Positions 8,048-17,700 of a stretch of DNA of 36,908 nt are shown here, piece after piece; within the stretch, counting starts at the first letter, position 1, and each line of letters begins with the position of its first letter. This DNA is from an uncultured Prevotellaceae bacterium (GTDB taxonomy: Bacteria > Bacteroidota > Bacteroidia > Bacteroidales > Muribaculaceae), in NCBI GenBank assembly GCA_937904375.1, contig CALDIG010000297.1, positions 1 through 36,908 of the forward strand. Direction: 5' to 3'. The notes under the pieces were generated by a model. The model saw only the letters and a list, made by a program, of their open reading frames with translations, searched no databases and was not told the origin of the DNA. Made by a program: the position numbers and the translations under genes.

Positions 8048-8842
8048 TTATATTTTAATATCGACAGGTGTATATTCCACATTTCTGAGTGTCAATTCAG
8101 GGTTCTTTTCAAGAATTTCACTCGCTTTTACCCAAATGGGCTTGCCATCATGACCTGCTGTCACTACAAGTTCATTGTGTATAGCCATTTCCTTTATCAT
8201 GTCAAGAGTGGCTTCACGACAACACTTCACAAGCATCTTGTCAAAGTCATCTCCATAAGTAACTTCAGGCTCTTTAGCTTCCATAATATCATTAAATATA
8301 TTAAAGCTTTGAATATCAATAGTGTTATTATAACTCCCTTTTGCTATAGTAAAAAAGTTAGGATATGTGTTTATTATAGTCCACTTATCAACTATAGGCA
8401 TGAAAAGTTCCTTGAGGTTTTTCAACCCCAAGTGGTAACGACGCTCAATTACTTCATCAGGAATATTATGCCCTCCATTTCTTACTCGGTGAGCAACTCG
8501 TTTCTTTGCTATCTCAGGTGATGGCAGATAGAAAAATAACAGCTCAACCTTGTAACCAATAGAGTGAGCTTGCTCAACAAGCTTATGGTAGCTGCGGGTT
8601 GCAAGAGTTGTTTCAATGGCAAAGGTCTCCTCCATGCTTAATAGTTGTTGTATTCGCTTAAGCATTATTCTGCCAGCCTCAAACGCGACACTGCTGGGGT
8701 CAAAAGGCGATAGGCCAGCGGCAATCTCGTCGGCATTTACCCAATGCTTGCAGTGTAGAAGCTGTGGCAAGACACGCTTTGATGTCGTGGTCTTGCCTGC
8801 TCCGTTGGGGCCAGCTATTATGTATAGGTGTTTGTTTGCCAT
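8048..8842 (-). CDS. zeta-toxin-like P-loop kinase with C-terminal extension
   Basis: The 264-residue protein has Walker A GPNGAGKTT (11-19), VNADEIAAGLSPF (34-46), the substrate-side motif ETTLATRSY (77-85) and a lid stretch RVRNGGHNIPDEVIERRY (119-136), all typical of zeta-toxin kinases. Studied zeta toxins phosphorylate UDP-GlcNAc and block peptidoglycan synthesis. Residues ~195-264 go beyond the kinase core and end with a helix plus VVTAGHDGKPIWVKASEIL, a layout reminiscent of small antitoxin-like partners; this is weak inference. No separate antitoxin gene is visible on either side. The DNA is visibly more A/T-rich than its neighbours, hinting at a later insertion between ampG (43 bp away) and namZ (15 bp away). 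Chromosomal members may be housekeeping nucleotide-sugar kinases rather than toxins. Confidence 0.82.
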   Translation of the reverse strand: MANKHLYIIAGPNGAGKTTTSKRVLPQLLHCKHWVNADEIAAGLSPFDPSSVAFEAGRIMLKRIQQLLSMEETFAIETTLATRSYHKLVEQAHSIGYKVELLFFYLPSPEIAKKRVAHRVRNGGHNIPDEVIERRYHLGLKNLKELFMPIVDKWTIINTYPNFFTIAKGSYNNTIDIQSFNIFNDIMEAKEPEVTYGDDFDKMLVKCCREATLDMIKEMAIHNELVVTAGHDGKPIWVKASEILEKNPELTLRNVEYTPVDIKI

Positions 8843-8885
8843 TGCTATAATGAACTCTAGTGTGTGAGAAATGACTTAAATGGAA

Positions 8886-10919
8886 TTACGATTTATTATC
8901 TTCGCTCTTCTCTTTGAGCCCAAATGAGGGGTCAACCTTGATGATGAATGCAGCACCAATGGTGAACAAGCAGCAAATCATCGTCCAGATGAAGAAGTTT
9001 TGATAACCGATAAGGTCTTCGAGCCATCCGGCAATCATGCCCATCATCATCGACAAAGCCATGAATCCTGTGCAAATGGCATAGTGCGCTGTTTTGTATT
9101 TGCCCTCGCTATAATAAATAAGGTAGAGCATGTAGGCCGTGAATCCAAATCCATAACCAAACTGCTCAATGAAGACACAGATGTTGATGGTTAAGAAGCT
9201 TTGGTCTTGTGTGAAAGCCAAGTAGATAAACGTTAAGCAAGTTAGAGACATGCTCCAAGCCATGGGGTGTAACCACTTTTTTAGTCCACCCTTTGCCGCC
9301 AAGATGCCGCCTATGATGCCTCCAATTGTCAGACCAATAATACCTACTGTGCCATAAACGATACCTACTTCGCTAGTTGATAGTGCCAGTCCTCCTTTGT
9401 CTAATGGGTCAACAAGGAACGGCATGATTATTTTAGTCAATTGAGCCTCGGGGAAGCGATAGAATAGCATGAAAAGAATAGCGGCCACCGTCTGCCACAC
9501 CGGGAACTTAGTGAAGAATGTCTTGAAAGTATCTAAGAAGCCCAAGATAATTTCTTTAGCAGTTTTCTTGTCTTGATTGGCATCAACAGCAGGTTTAGGC
9601 ATTGCCCAGGTGTGGTAAAGCGCGATTATTAAGAAAAATACTGAGAGCACCACAAAGACCAAAGCCCATGCAAGCGGAATATTGCCCGATGTCCCTATAA
9701 AAGAAGATGAGACTTCTTCTTTGATTTTATTGTCGATAGAGAAGTGAATATAGGCAGGTTTGTTCCAGTTGTTCTCATTAAATACAAATCTTGATTGTGT
9801 TGCCTTGATGTCGGTGCTGCCTTTGTCGTTGGCGATATTTAAGACATACTGTTCGCCAGCTTTAGGCTGCTTGTTTAATCTAACTGCAACGACAGCAAAA
9901 TTGGATGTTTTGTCATTGGCTTTCTTTTCTTTGAACTTGTCGGGGAAAGTTGTAGCAATCCAATTTTCTAAACCTGATTTTTCTTCTTCTTTTTTGGCTA
10001 GTTTGTCATCAAGAGCAGTAATCTCAGAACCATTGTTGTCCTTGCCGTAGTAAATGTAGTGGTCGTTTTGCCAGCTTGCACTGTCAAGCTTGAAATCAGT
10101 GTTTTTTTGGTAAACAAGTTTGTCATCTTTAGTGAATTTAGGGTCTGGGATGTAGAAGCCATTAGTAATGTTAACGTTGTTGATAGAGTCGCCTATGGCT
10201 TTGTTGTAGTCGGCAAAAGCGAGTGTGCTGTCGCCTAATAGCGCCTTGTCAGGAGCTTTAACCGAAGTTTTTATAGACGTTTCGCTGGTTATAAATTGTA
10301 TCTCATTGGAATTATTGATGTCTTTGTCACTGATGGTGGGCATTTGTGCTACCACGGCTGGTGCATCAGGATTGGCAGTAATGTCAATTCTCACTGGCTC
10401 TAGTCCAGAGTTCATCTCAACGACACCTGCAAGAATAACAAGAAGACCTTGCCCCACTACAGTGGCAATTCTATAGAAAGTGGAGCGTATGCCCACAAAG
10501 AGCGATTGCTCATGTTCTGTAAGAGCCAGCATATAGAAACCGTCGGCTGCAATGTCGTGAGTGGCAGAGGCAAAGCCCATGAGCATAAACACCGCAAAGG
10601 TCAATTGCACCCACCAAGCAGTGGGAATAGTAAAAGCAATGCCAGCTAGGGCAATAGCAATAACCCATTGCATAATAAGTACCCACCAGCGTTTAGTCTT
10701 AATAATGTCAACAAAAGGGCTCCAGAAAGGTTTTATTACCCATGGAAGTCCCAACCAGCCTGTGTATAGTGCAATGTCGGTGTTAGACATTCCAAGGCGC
10801 TTATACATTATGACCGAGATGGTCATTACTGCAACGTAAGGTAATCCTTGTGCAAAATACAGAGTTGGAATCCATGCCCAGGGATTACGTTTAGTAGGGA
10901 TATTGTTTTTCTTGCTCAT
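8886..10919 (-). CDS. ampG: AmpG-like muropeptide permease with large periplasmic insert
   Basis: This is an MFS protein of about 677 residues. The ATG at 10919 is preferred over the upstream TTG at 10931. The first five membrane segments match AmpG (WIPTLYFAQGLPYVAVMTI; GLPWVIKPFWSPFVD; ATHDIAADGFYML). AmpG imports anhydro-muropeptides. Between membrane segments 5 and 6, a loop predicted to face the periplasm, sits a hydrophilic insert of roughly 230 residues. It ends with a beta-sandwich-like stretch (RFVFNENNWNKPAYIHF) that resembles repeats in secreted adhesin-type proteins. The remaining segments follow from about residue 400 (IPLAWALVFVVLSVFFLI). Usual AmpG proteins of this topology lack such an insert. 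It lies 26 bp from the SpoIID-like gene. Substrate is inferred. Confidence 0.85.
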   Translation of the reverse strand: MSKKNNIPTKRNPWAWIPTLYFAQGLPYVAVMTISVIMYKRLGMSNTDIALYTGWLGLPWVIKPFWSPFVDIIKTKRWWVLIMQWVIAIALAGIAFTIPTAWWVQLTFAVFMLMGFASATHDIAADGFYMLALTEHEQSLFVGIRSTFYRIATVVGQGLLVILAGVVEMNSGLEPVRIDITANPDAPAVVAQMPTISDKDINNSNEIQFITSETSIKTSVKAPDKALLGDSTLAFADYNKAIGDSINNVNITNGFYIPDPKFTKDDKLVYQKNTDFKLDSASWQNDHYIYYGKDNNGSEITALDDKLAKKEEEKSGLENWIATTFPDKFKEKKANDKTSNFAVVAVRLNKQPKAGEQYVLNIANDKGSTDIKATQSRFVFNENNWNKPAYIHFSIDNKIKEEVSSSFIGTSGNIPLAWALVFVVLSVFFLIIALYHTWAMPKPAVDANQDKKTAKEIILGFLDTFKTFFTKFPVWQTVAAILFMLFYRFPEAQLTKIIMPFLVDPLDKGGLALSTSEVGIVYGTVGIIGLTIGGIIGGILAAKGGLKKWLHPMAWSMSLTCLTFIYLAFTQDQSFLTINICVFIEQFGYGFGFTAYMLYLIYYSEGKYKTAHYAICTGFMALSMMMGMIAGWLEDLIGYQNFFIWTMICCLFTIGAAFIIKVDPSFGLKEKSEDNKS

Positions 10920-10945
10920 AATAGTTCTCAATTATAGTAGGTTAA

Positions 10946-12271
10946 TTAGTATATGCTTTTGATTTGTGCGTCGATGAAGTAGTGGAGGAGGATTTGCTGG
11001 TAGTTGTAGCCTTTTGCGCCCATTACTGCGGCACCTATTTGGCAAAGGCCTACTCCGTGTCCCCATCCAGCCCCTCGCAAGATAAATTTCTCGGGGAACT
11101 CATCGTTGCCTTCTTCAATCTTCTCCACGATGAACGCCGAGCTGTAGAGACACGACGGCGAGAGGGCGTAGCGTATAGACAACTCTTTGCCAATGGTCTT
11201 GGTCATCCTCTCGCCCACGATGCGGAGTTTATAAAGGCGTCCGCTTGTGCCGCGTGCCACTGGCTCAAGGTCGATGATGCGTCCGTAATCGTCGCCGGTG
11301 CGCTCGCTGATGATGCGGCTCAGCTCTTCTTGTGTATATTCCACTCGCCACCGATAGAAGTCGGTAGTCTCTTGGTCGTAGTCGTTAAGCACCTGTGAGA
11401 GGATTTCCTTGTCGGTGGTGTTGCAGTGTGCATGCGGTGACGAGAGTATCCAGTCGGCGGCATTGTCCTCACGTGTAAGGTCGGGGAAGTTCATCTCGTC
11501 GTCATCGTCACGGCGAGCCACCAGATAGGGGTGGTGATCATCTTGCCAGCAGTTTTCAAACTGCTCATACACGCCGCCGCACGACTTGGAGAATCGCGCG
11601 TCGCAGAGTTCGCCGCCATACATCAGCACCTGTCCCCAGGTAGCTTCGATGGCTTGCCTCACGGTCTCGGTTGAGGCACGTGTGATGCCCTGATATCGCT
11701 GGCAGTGGTCGTCGGCGCACACGTCGAAATTCACGTGGTCGTCACGGTCCCACCATTTTATCTCCTCATCGTCGCTGCTTGCTGCAAATTCTTGATGCAG
11801 ACCAGGCTCGGCAGCTGTGGCAACGCTGTCTTTGTGAATTTGTGCCAACAGCCAGCTGCGGGAAATTACAGCGTGAGCCTTGAGCAGTTCGAGCGAAGCT
11901 GTGGCGCTCATCTCGCTTGAAATCACGCTCAGCAGGTATTCCTCCACCGAGAGGATGTTGATGGTGGTAATGCCATCATTCTCGACAATGAGGTGCAGTG
12001 CGCCACGGAAAGTCTGGTTTTCCTTGCGTTTCCAGTGGAAGCTGACCCCGATAGTCACATTCTCGAGCGTGAACGAGTCGCTATCAACGTTGATAGGCTC
12101 AAAAAGCAAGTCGTGGTATCGCTTGCCGTTCCATTCTACCATGCCATCGACGCATTGCGCCAGTTGATTGCCGGTCACCTTCTCGCCATTGACAAGATAG
12201 TCGCCGTTGAGTTCAAACTCTATCATAGGCTCAGTCATGATGCCTACTCTCACTTGCGGAACTTGTGCCAT
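10946..12271 (-). CDS. SpoIID/LytB-domain protein, putative lytic transglycosylase
   Basis: SpoIID cuts peptidoglycan glycan strands lacking stem peptides during sporulation in Bacillus; members in non-sporulating bacteria are less known. In this 441-residue protein the core helix motif SVEEYLLSVISSEM (108-121) places Glu120 where the SpoIID catalytic Glu lies. KAHAVISRSWLL (131-142), the paired Cys region DVCADDHCQRYQGI, SKSCGGVYE and the C-terminal GAGWGHGVGLCQIGA complete the family pattern. No signal peptide or membrane segment is visible, which is odd for a wall enzyme. Only 4 bp separate it from the DUF4922 gene upstream, so the two are probably translationally coupled. Context with the two amidases supports action on peptide-free glycan. 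Confidence 0.88.
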   Translation of the reverse strand: MAQVPQVRVGIMTEPMIEFELNGDYLVNGEKVTGNQLAQCVDGMVEWNGKRYHDLLFEPINVDSDSFTLENVTIGVSFHWKRKENQTFRGALHLIVENDGITTINILSVEEYLLSVISSEMSATASLELLKAHAVISRSWLLAQIHKDSVATAAEPGLHQEFAASSDDEEIKWWDRDDHVNFDVCADDHCQRYQGITRASTETVRQAIEATWGQVLMYGGELCDARFSKSCGGVYEQFENCWQDDHHPYLVARRDDDDEMNFPDLTREDNAADWILSSPHAHCNTTDKEILSQVLNDYDQETTDFYRWRVEYTQEELSRIISERTGDDYGRIIDLEPVARGTSGRLYKLRIVGERMTKTIGKELSIRYALSPSCLYSSAFIVEKIEEGNDEFPEKFILRGAGWGHGVGLCQIGAAVMGAKGYNYQQILLHYFIDAQIKSIY

Positions 12272-12275
12272 ATTA

Positions 12276-13175
12276 TTATACGTTATTTATAAAATAGTCT
12301 AATATATATTCTTTATCGTCTTCGCTTATAGTTACTTCTTCACTGACAGATTGAAGCAATGAGGGTGTAATGCGATTGAAGTCAATCTCCCTTGCGATGG
12401 GCCATATTCCTGTCATTTCAACAGATGCTGGACTCAATAGAAATTGGTCTTCACCTTCTCCATAGCAATCAGGTCGATGCTTAGAGCGTGGAATTATGAT
12501 GATATGCCATTCTTTCTTGGTTTTCCAGCATAGCACATTTTGTGGATGTTCGCTGTTTCCCTCGCTTATTTCTTGCAAGCCCTCTTCAAAGACATGGAAC
12601 CAGTGTTTTGCTTCGGTAGCTTTTTTCCTGATAATATAAAAGAAAGGGAAATAAACGCTCAGGTCACAATCGTCATGGATAGCTTCTCGGCATAGAGGCA
12701 ATTCATCAAATGGAACTGCTTGAAAATGCAGGTGGTCGGGAGCCGAAGCCCCACATTGAGGTCCATTATAGAGAAGCACATAACCTGGCAGTTTTGCCGC
12801 CATCTGCATCATGTCGTCAATGAAGGGCTCAATAGCCTGAGGTTGATGCTTGATAGAACTCAGTGTGAGGTGCCTATTGAAGATTGGGTAAGGGTTAATT
12901 TGAATCTTATATGAGTCTTGCCACAAGATTGTTTCTTGTTCGATAGGTTGGTGCTCAGAGCAGAGAAAGCACTCTCGCTTGCTAAGCGACAATGAGTCAA
13001 CTTTTGCGGCTGCCGAGTTGTAGCGGCAAGGGTTAAACTGTACTACTATCTCACGACCATTGTAGTTGAACTTTTTGATGTTCATGTGAGATAGTGCGTC
13101 ATAGTTTTCCCTTGCCAGCCCCCAAACTTTCAGTTGGCGAGAGTAGAGTGCTTCTATTTCAAAGATTAGACTCAT
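12276..13175 (-). CDS. DUF4922 protein, HIT/GalT-like nucleotide phosphorylase or transferase
   Basis: The 299-residue protein carries hallmarks of the GalT/Ap4A-phosphorylase branch of the HIT superfamily. These are a ligand-like CFLC at 69-72, PIFNRHLTL (97-105) and NGPQCGASAPDHLHFQ (137-152) with the HxHxQ triad His148, His150, Gln152. Such enzymes transfer a nucleotidyl group via a covalent histidine intermediate, acting on dinucleotides or nucleotide sugars. No signal peptide, so cytoplasmic. It sits between the GT2 glycosyltransferase (10 bp) and SpoIID-like (4 bp) genes and could make or break a nucleotide sugar used by that GT. Substrate unknown. Its DNA is somewhat more A/T-rich than its neighbours. 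Confidence 0.75.
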   Translation of the reverse strand: MSLIFEIEALYSRQLKVWGLARENYDALSHMNIKKFNYNGREIVVQFNPCRYNSAAAKVDSLSLSKRECFLCSEHQPIEQETILWQDSYKIQINPYPIFNRHLTLSSIKHQPQAIEPFIDDMMQMAAKLPGYVLLYNGPQCGASAPDHLHFQAVPFDELPLCREAIHDDCDLSVYFPFFYIIRKKATEAKHWFHVFEEGLQEISEGNSEHPQNVLCWKTKKEWHIIIIPRSKHRPDCYGEGEDQFLLSPASVEMTGIWPIAREIDFNRITPSLLQSVSEEVTISEDDKEYILDYFINNV

Positions 13176-13185
13176 AAATAGGTGT

Positions 13186-14691
13186 TTATTTGCAACAACA
13201 GCAGCAGCTCTTCTTGTTCATCGCGATGCGTGCCATGAGTTCCCAAGTGCGCATGCGGTCTTTGTAGAGGTTATTGTTGTTCATCTTAACCACATCGACG
13301 TTGGCGTCGCTGTTGTCGTCCCAACGGCGGCACAGGTACACTGGCTCATAGACTCGACCAATCTGGTAGGTTCGCGAGATGTTAAGCCCCAGAGCGTAGT
13401 CCTCGCCGTAGCTCACGTTGGGCAACATCACCTCACGCAGCACTGGAGTGTAGAAAGCGCGTGGCGCGCCGAGACCGTTGATGCGCAGAGCGTTGTTGCG
13501 GCCGTTCTCGGGAGTCCACTCCTTGTGGTCGATTACGCCAGGAGGAATGGGGTTGCAGTGGATGTCGGTCATCAGGTAGGTGCCTACCACCATTGCCACG
13601 TTCTGCTCGTAGAAGGCGTTTACCATAGTTTGCAGCGTGTTCTCGTCTTTGTACATGTCGTCGCTGTCGAGCTGAACGATGAACTTGCCAGCCTTAGAGT
13701 GGTGAGCTGCGAGGTTCCAGTAGCCGCCGATGCCCATGTCGTAATAGTCGGCGATGATGTGGATGAGGCGTGGGTCGTTATATTCGGCAATAGCCTCGCG
13801 TGTGCCGTCGGTCGAGAAATTGTCAACCACCATGAGGTTGAACTTGAAGTTTGTCTTTTGACAAAGGACGCTGTCGATGGCGTCGCGGATGGTGCGGATG
13901 CGGTTGCGCACAGGAATCATCACTGTGGCCTCCACCTCAAACTTGTCGTGGTCAAACTCGATGTGCTTGAAGTTGGGCACTTCCTTGCCGTCAATCACCT
14001 TAACTGGTGGCAGATAGCCGTCAATTTCTTTGAGATGCTCGGTGCATGCTGCTTCCATCTCGATTTGGCGGCCGCGGTTGCGTGGGTCAACGTAGTCGAA
14101 AATCTTCTCGCCGCTCTTGCGGGTGTCAAGCTCCACGTCGCTGTAGAGATATTCGTTGATGTGGGTTAGAAGGTTGTATTGCGAGAGTTTGAGGCGCAGG
14201 TCATAGAGGCCGGCAAACTCGTAGGTCGCCTTCATGGCAGCGGCAGCTTTCTTGAAGCAGTCGGCGCAGAACACGAGCACTGAACCAAAGTCGAAGTCGT
14301 CGCGCAGCGAGCCAATCTGATAGTCGATTACTGGAGCCTTAACTGCGCCCTTGTCAGTCACGTTATAGTGGTCGGCATAAACCATGCCGCTCTGTGTGTC
14401 GGCAAGAACTTTCACGAAGCGCTCAATAGCGTAAGGCGCGAACTTCAACGTCACATACTTTGTGTAAAGCAAAGTTACGCATGCATCACTACGCTCGGCG
14501 ATAGCCTTGATTGTGGCAGTAGAGGTGAGGTTGTTCACCTTTAGCATCTCGCATCCGTCGATTGAGCCTTGAGCCTCCTCGCCCACGAGCAAATAGATTT
14601 TGTTCACTAATGGGCTGGCTTTCAGTCCATCGACAGTAGCCTGTGCCTGCTCGGCGTTGGCAAAAGGAATAAAGCAATTGATTTTTGTCAT
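13186..14691 (-). CDS. two-domain family 2 glycosyltransferase with polycysteine tail
   Basis: In this 501-residue protein the C-terminal part from about residue 255 is a clear GT-A family 2 domain (VMIPVRNRIRTIRDAIDSVL; LMVVDNFSTDGT; the DxD-type QLDSDDMYKD near 343). The N-terminal ~200 residues look like a second, degenerate GT-A domain (start KINCFIPFANAEQAQ; MVYADHYNV). There are no membrane segments, so it works in the cytoplasm. It ends with MNKKSCCCCCK: five consecutive cysteines before the last lysine, encoded by a TGC/TGT run. The gene is 18 bp downstream of the amidase gene and 10 bp upstream of the DUF4922 gene. The sugar donor and acceptor cannot be read from the sequence. Confidence 0.85.
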   Translation of the reverse strand: MTKINCFIPFANAEQAQATVDGLKASPLVNKIYLLVGEEAQGSIDGCEMLKVNNLTSTATIKAIAERSDACVTLLYTKYVTLKFAPYAIERFVKVLADTQSGMVYADHYNVTDKGAVKAPVIDYQIGSLRDDFDFGSVLVFCADCFKKAAAAMKATYEFAGLYDLRLKLSQYNLLTHINEYLYSDVELDTRKSGEKIFDYVDPRNRGRQIEMEAACTEHLKEIDGYLPPVKVIDGKEVPNFKHIEFDHDKFEVEATVMIPVRNRIRTIRDAIDSVLCQKTNFKFNLMVVDNFSTDGTREAIAEYNDPRLIHIIADYYDMGIGGYWNLAAHHSKAGKFIVQLDSDDMYKDENTLQTMVNAFYEQNVAMVVGTYLMTDIHCNPIPPGVIDHKEWTPENGRNNALRINGLGAPRAFYTPVLREVMLPNVSYGEDYALGLNISRTYQIGRVYEPVYLCRRWDDNSDANVDVVKMNNNNLYKDRMRTWELMARIAMNKKSCCCCCK

Positions 14692-14709
14692 GTCTTTTAT
14701 GTTTTAGTG

Positions 14710-17700
14710 TTATTTATTCTCAAAGAAGTTGAGCACTCGGCTCATGAATGTGTTGCGCTCGGCTTCGCTCTTGATGGTCTCGAAGGGGAAACCAACAACG
14801 ACAGTCTTGTAGCCATATCGGCTTGAGGCGATGCCGGCGGGGATGTTGTTCTCGCTGTAGCGCAGAATGGTAGCGCCGCAGTCGTCGCTCGCCTTGATAG
14901 CGTCGGGCGACTCCACGGCATAGAAGTCGCTGTTGAGGGTGTTATAGAACGAGAGTCGTCCCATGCCGTCGCTCATCTTGAGGGTGCTGGGTACGCTATA
15001 GACCTCGCCGAGGAGAGTGGCGCGACCATCTACCCAGGTGTAGCCCATCACGTTCTTGGCGAAGTTCATCTCGTTTTGCGCTGGGCTGTCTTTGTCCCAG
15101 ATGTCGCTTCCCACGTAGGCACCTGTCATCAGCACATTGCCGCCGTTGCGGGTGTAAGAAGTGATGGCGCTCATCAGTCCGCTGGTGAGAGCTTTGTAGC
15201 GCGAGGGCATTGCTCCACGTCCTGTGGGAATCTCCTTCTGCTTGCCCATTATGATGTCGAGGGCGCAGTAGTCAGTAGGGTTAATCTCTCCATTCTCCAC
15301 TGCCTTAGCACTTGTTGAGACAAAGGAGTAGCCCGCTTGCATGATGGCTTTACCATGCAGAGTGGGATAGTTGAAGGTGTTGCCGGCAATATTCTCTGTC
15401 TCGTGGTTGCTGCGGCAAGCGCCGAAGCCTGGTGCGTCGTCGTCGCGCCAGGGCAGGTTGCGTCGGAACTCAAACTGCGAGCCGAGGAAGTTGATTTGCT
15501 CCATGTAAGGCACGCCGTGGTCTTTGTTGTCGTAGAAGCCAGCCATGTTGCCGCTCTCGAACCAGTCGGGGCCGCTGATGCGTGTGAAGTCGTTAACCAC
15601 CATCACTGTGCCTTTGCTGTTCTTGGCGGCCCCCAGCGACAGTGTCTCGCTCGGGAAGCTGCGTCCGCCCTCGTTCATAGCAATGATTTTGTAGCTGTGA
15701 ATCTCGTTGTCGGTGATGTGGACCGAATAGTGTGGCTCGTCAACGATTTCAATCTCTTTAAATCCGCCGTCGCCCACTTGTTCCAGGACGATATATTTCT
15801 TAGCTACCGCACTGGCGCACAAGGGGTCGGGAGTTGGCTCCCAGTTCAGCATGTAGAGCGACTCGCTCACCTTGTTGATGGCAAAGGCGCTGACGGGCAG
15901 TGGCTGGATGACGCATTCGCGGTGGTCGCGCTTGGCGATGAACTTGGCGATGCCCTTGTAGATGGCGCGGCTCACGTCGAAACGGAACTGCGGGTCGAGG
16001 CCATATTTCATGTCGGCGAAGTTCTGGTGCGACAGCAGCTCCATGAGCAGAGCTGGCACCTCGGGCACGCGTGCCTCGTAGTAGCTCTTGTCCCACATGC
16101 CTCGTCGGGTCCAGTTGGGTTCGTACTTGGCGCGTATGTCGTTAACGACCTCAGTAGAGACAATGTTGGCAAACTGTCGCGAGAGTTCGCGTGGTGTGCC
16201 GTTCTCATATTTTCCGAACTGCTTTCCGTTCTTGGTGGTGCAGTAGATGAGCAGAGTGCCTATGATGTCGTCGTTTTTGGTGGTGCCAGCGTCGGTGTGC
16301 AGGCAAAACGACACATCCACAGGCACTTTGAGACCTGGCTTGCCTGGCAACACGTCGCTGCCTCCGGCGAGCCAGTTGACCCACTCGCCACGGCTGCGGT
16401 AGTCGTCAACATAGTCGTTGATGCCGTCGCTGGTGGAATACACCTTGTGTGGAAATCCCGACCATTGCAGGAAGTAGCGCGAGCCCAGGTGGAACCAGGG
16501 GTGCTCACCGCTGCCCACATACTGGTAGTCGATGCCTTCCTTGCCCAAGTATTTCATGTCGTCGTTCTTCTCGGCGATGGCACGGTTCTCGGGGGTGGGT
16601 AGCGCCACACGTCGCACGATATTGCCCTTGCCGCCGCCCACCTTGATGGCGTCGGCTGTGATGACCGCCTTTTTGTCGCTGCTGAGGTTGCTCAGCGTCA
16701 CCACGTTCTTGTTCATGCCCTTTGCGAGCTCGAATGAACCAAGATATACCCATACTCCTCCTGCCATGCTCTGGTCAACCTTGAACTGGTGGCTGCCTTC
16801 CTGTGAGTTAATGGTGTAGGTGGCGTCGTGTGCGCTATTGGGCAGTGACTTGTAGCTCACATAGATGGCAAAAGTGCCAGCCTCGGGCATTTCCACGTCC
16901 CATGATGCGGTCGCTTCCTTCTTCTTGTCTTTCTCGGCTTCTATCATGCGGTAGGTGCCTTCCTCGAAGGGGTTCTCGAAGTCTTTGTACTGGTCACGGA
17001 GGTAGGCGAAGCCGCTGCCATCGCCGTTTTTCCATTTCTTGCCGCCATTGGTCTCGTGATATCCGCTTTGTGCGTTGCCGCCGTCGTTATCTACCACTGC
17101 TCCGAAGTTGTGGGTGTCGCGCTCGCGGGCGTCCCACACGTATGCCCCCGCATTCTCAAGCATGGGCATGATGAACGGTATCATATAGCTGTGGGTGTAC
17201 ATGTCCTCCACGGTCTGGAACATGCGTGCGCGCTGCCACTCCCAGCGGTTGAGGTAAGGCTCGAAATACCAGCCGTGGCTGGGCCACACCGCCACGATGT
17301 TTCCGCTCAGGCCTTTCTTATAGTGGCGGCTCTCATCCACAGGGGTGACGAAGGCGTTGTGCTTGCGCTTATAGGAGTTCTCGAACTCGGAGAAATAGTT
17401 CTCGATGTCGTTGCCGGCGATGCTGATCGCCACCTTGTGGTTGCGGTACTGCTCTGAGAGGACCTGCGAGATGTCGTCTTTGAGCTGCTTGATGCTCTCC
17501 TGGGTGAAAGGCACGTCGCCGAAGTTCTCGCTCAAGTCAATCTTCACTGAGTCTTCGACAACATCGATAGACCTAACCTTCAACTCGCCTATGCCCATGT
17601 GCTCGGGCATAACGGAGGTGATGATTTGTTGAACTTTTTGTGTCTCATCTTGGGTTAAGGTTTGAGCCATTGACATTGATGAAAACAGGAGTACCGATAC

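Noticed and set aside
8048..8842. A complete epsilon/zeta toxin-antitoxin pair
   Set aside because: No small ORF with antitoxin features lies next to the kinase gene on either side; the gaps are only 15 and 43 bp.
15337..16602. Long open frame on the plus strand (about 420 codons)
   Set aside because: It lies antisense within the amidase gene, has no recognisable domain and no start context; the codon structure of the minus-strand gene creates it.
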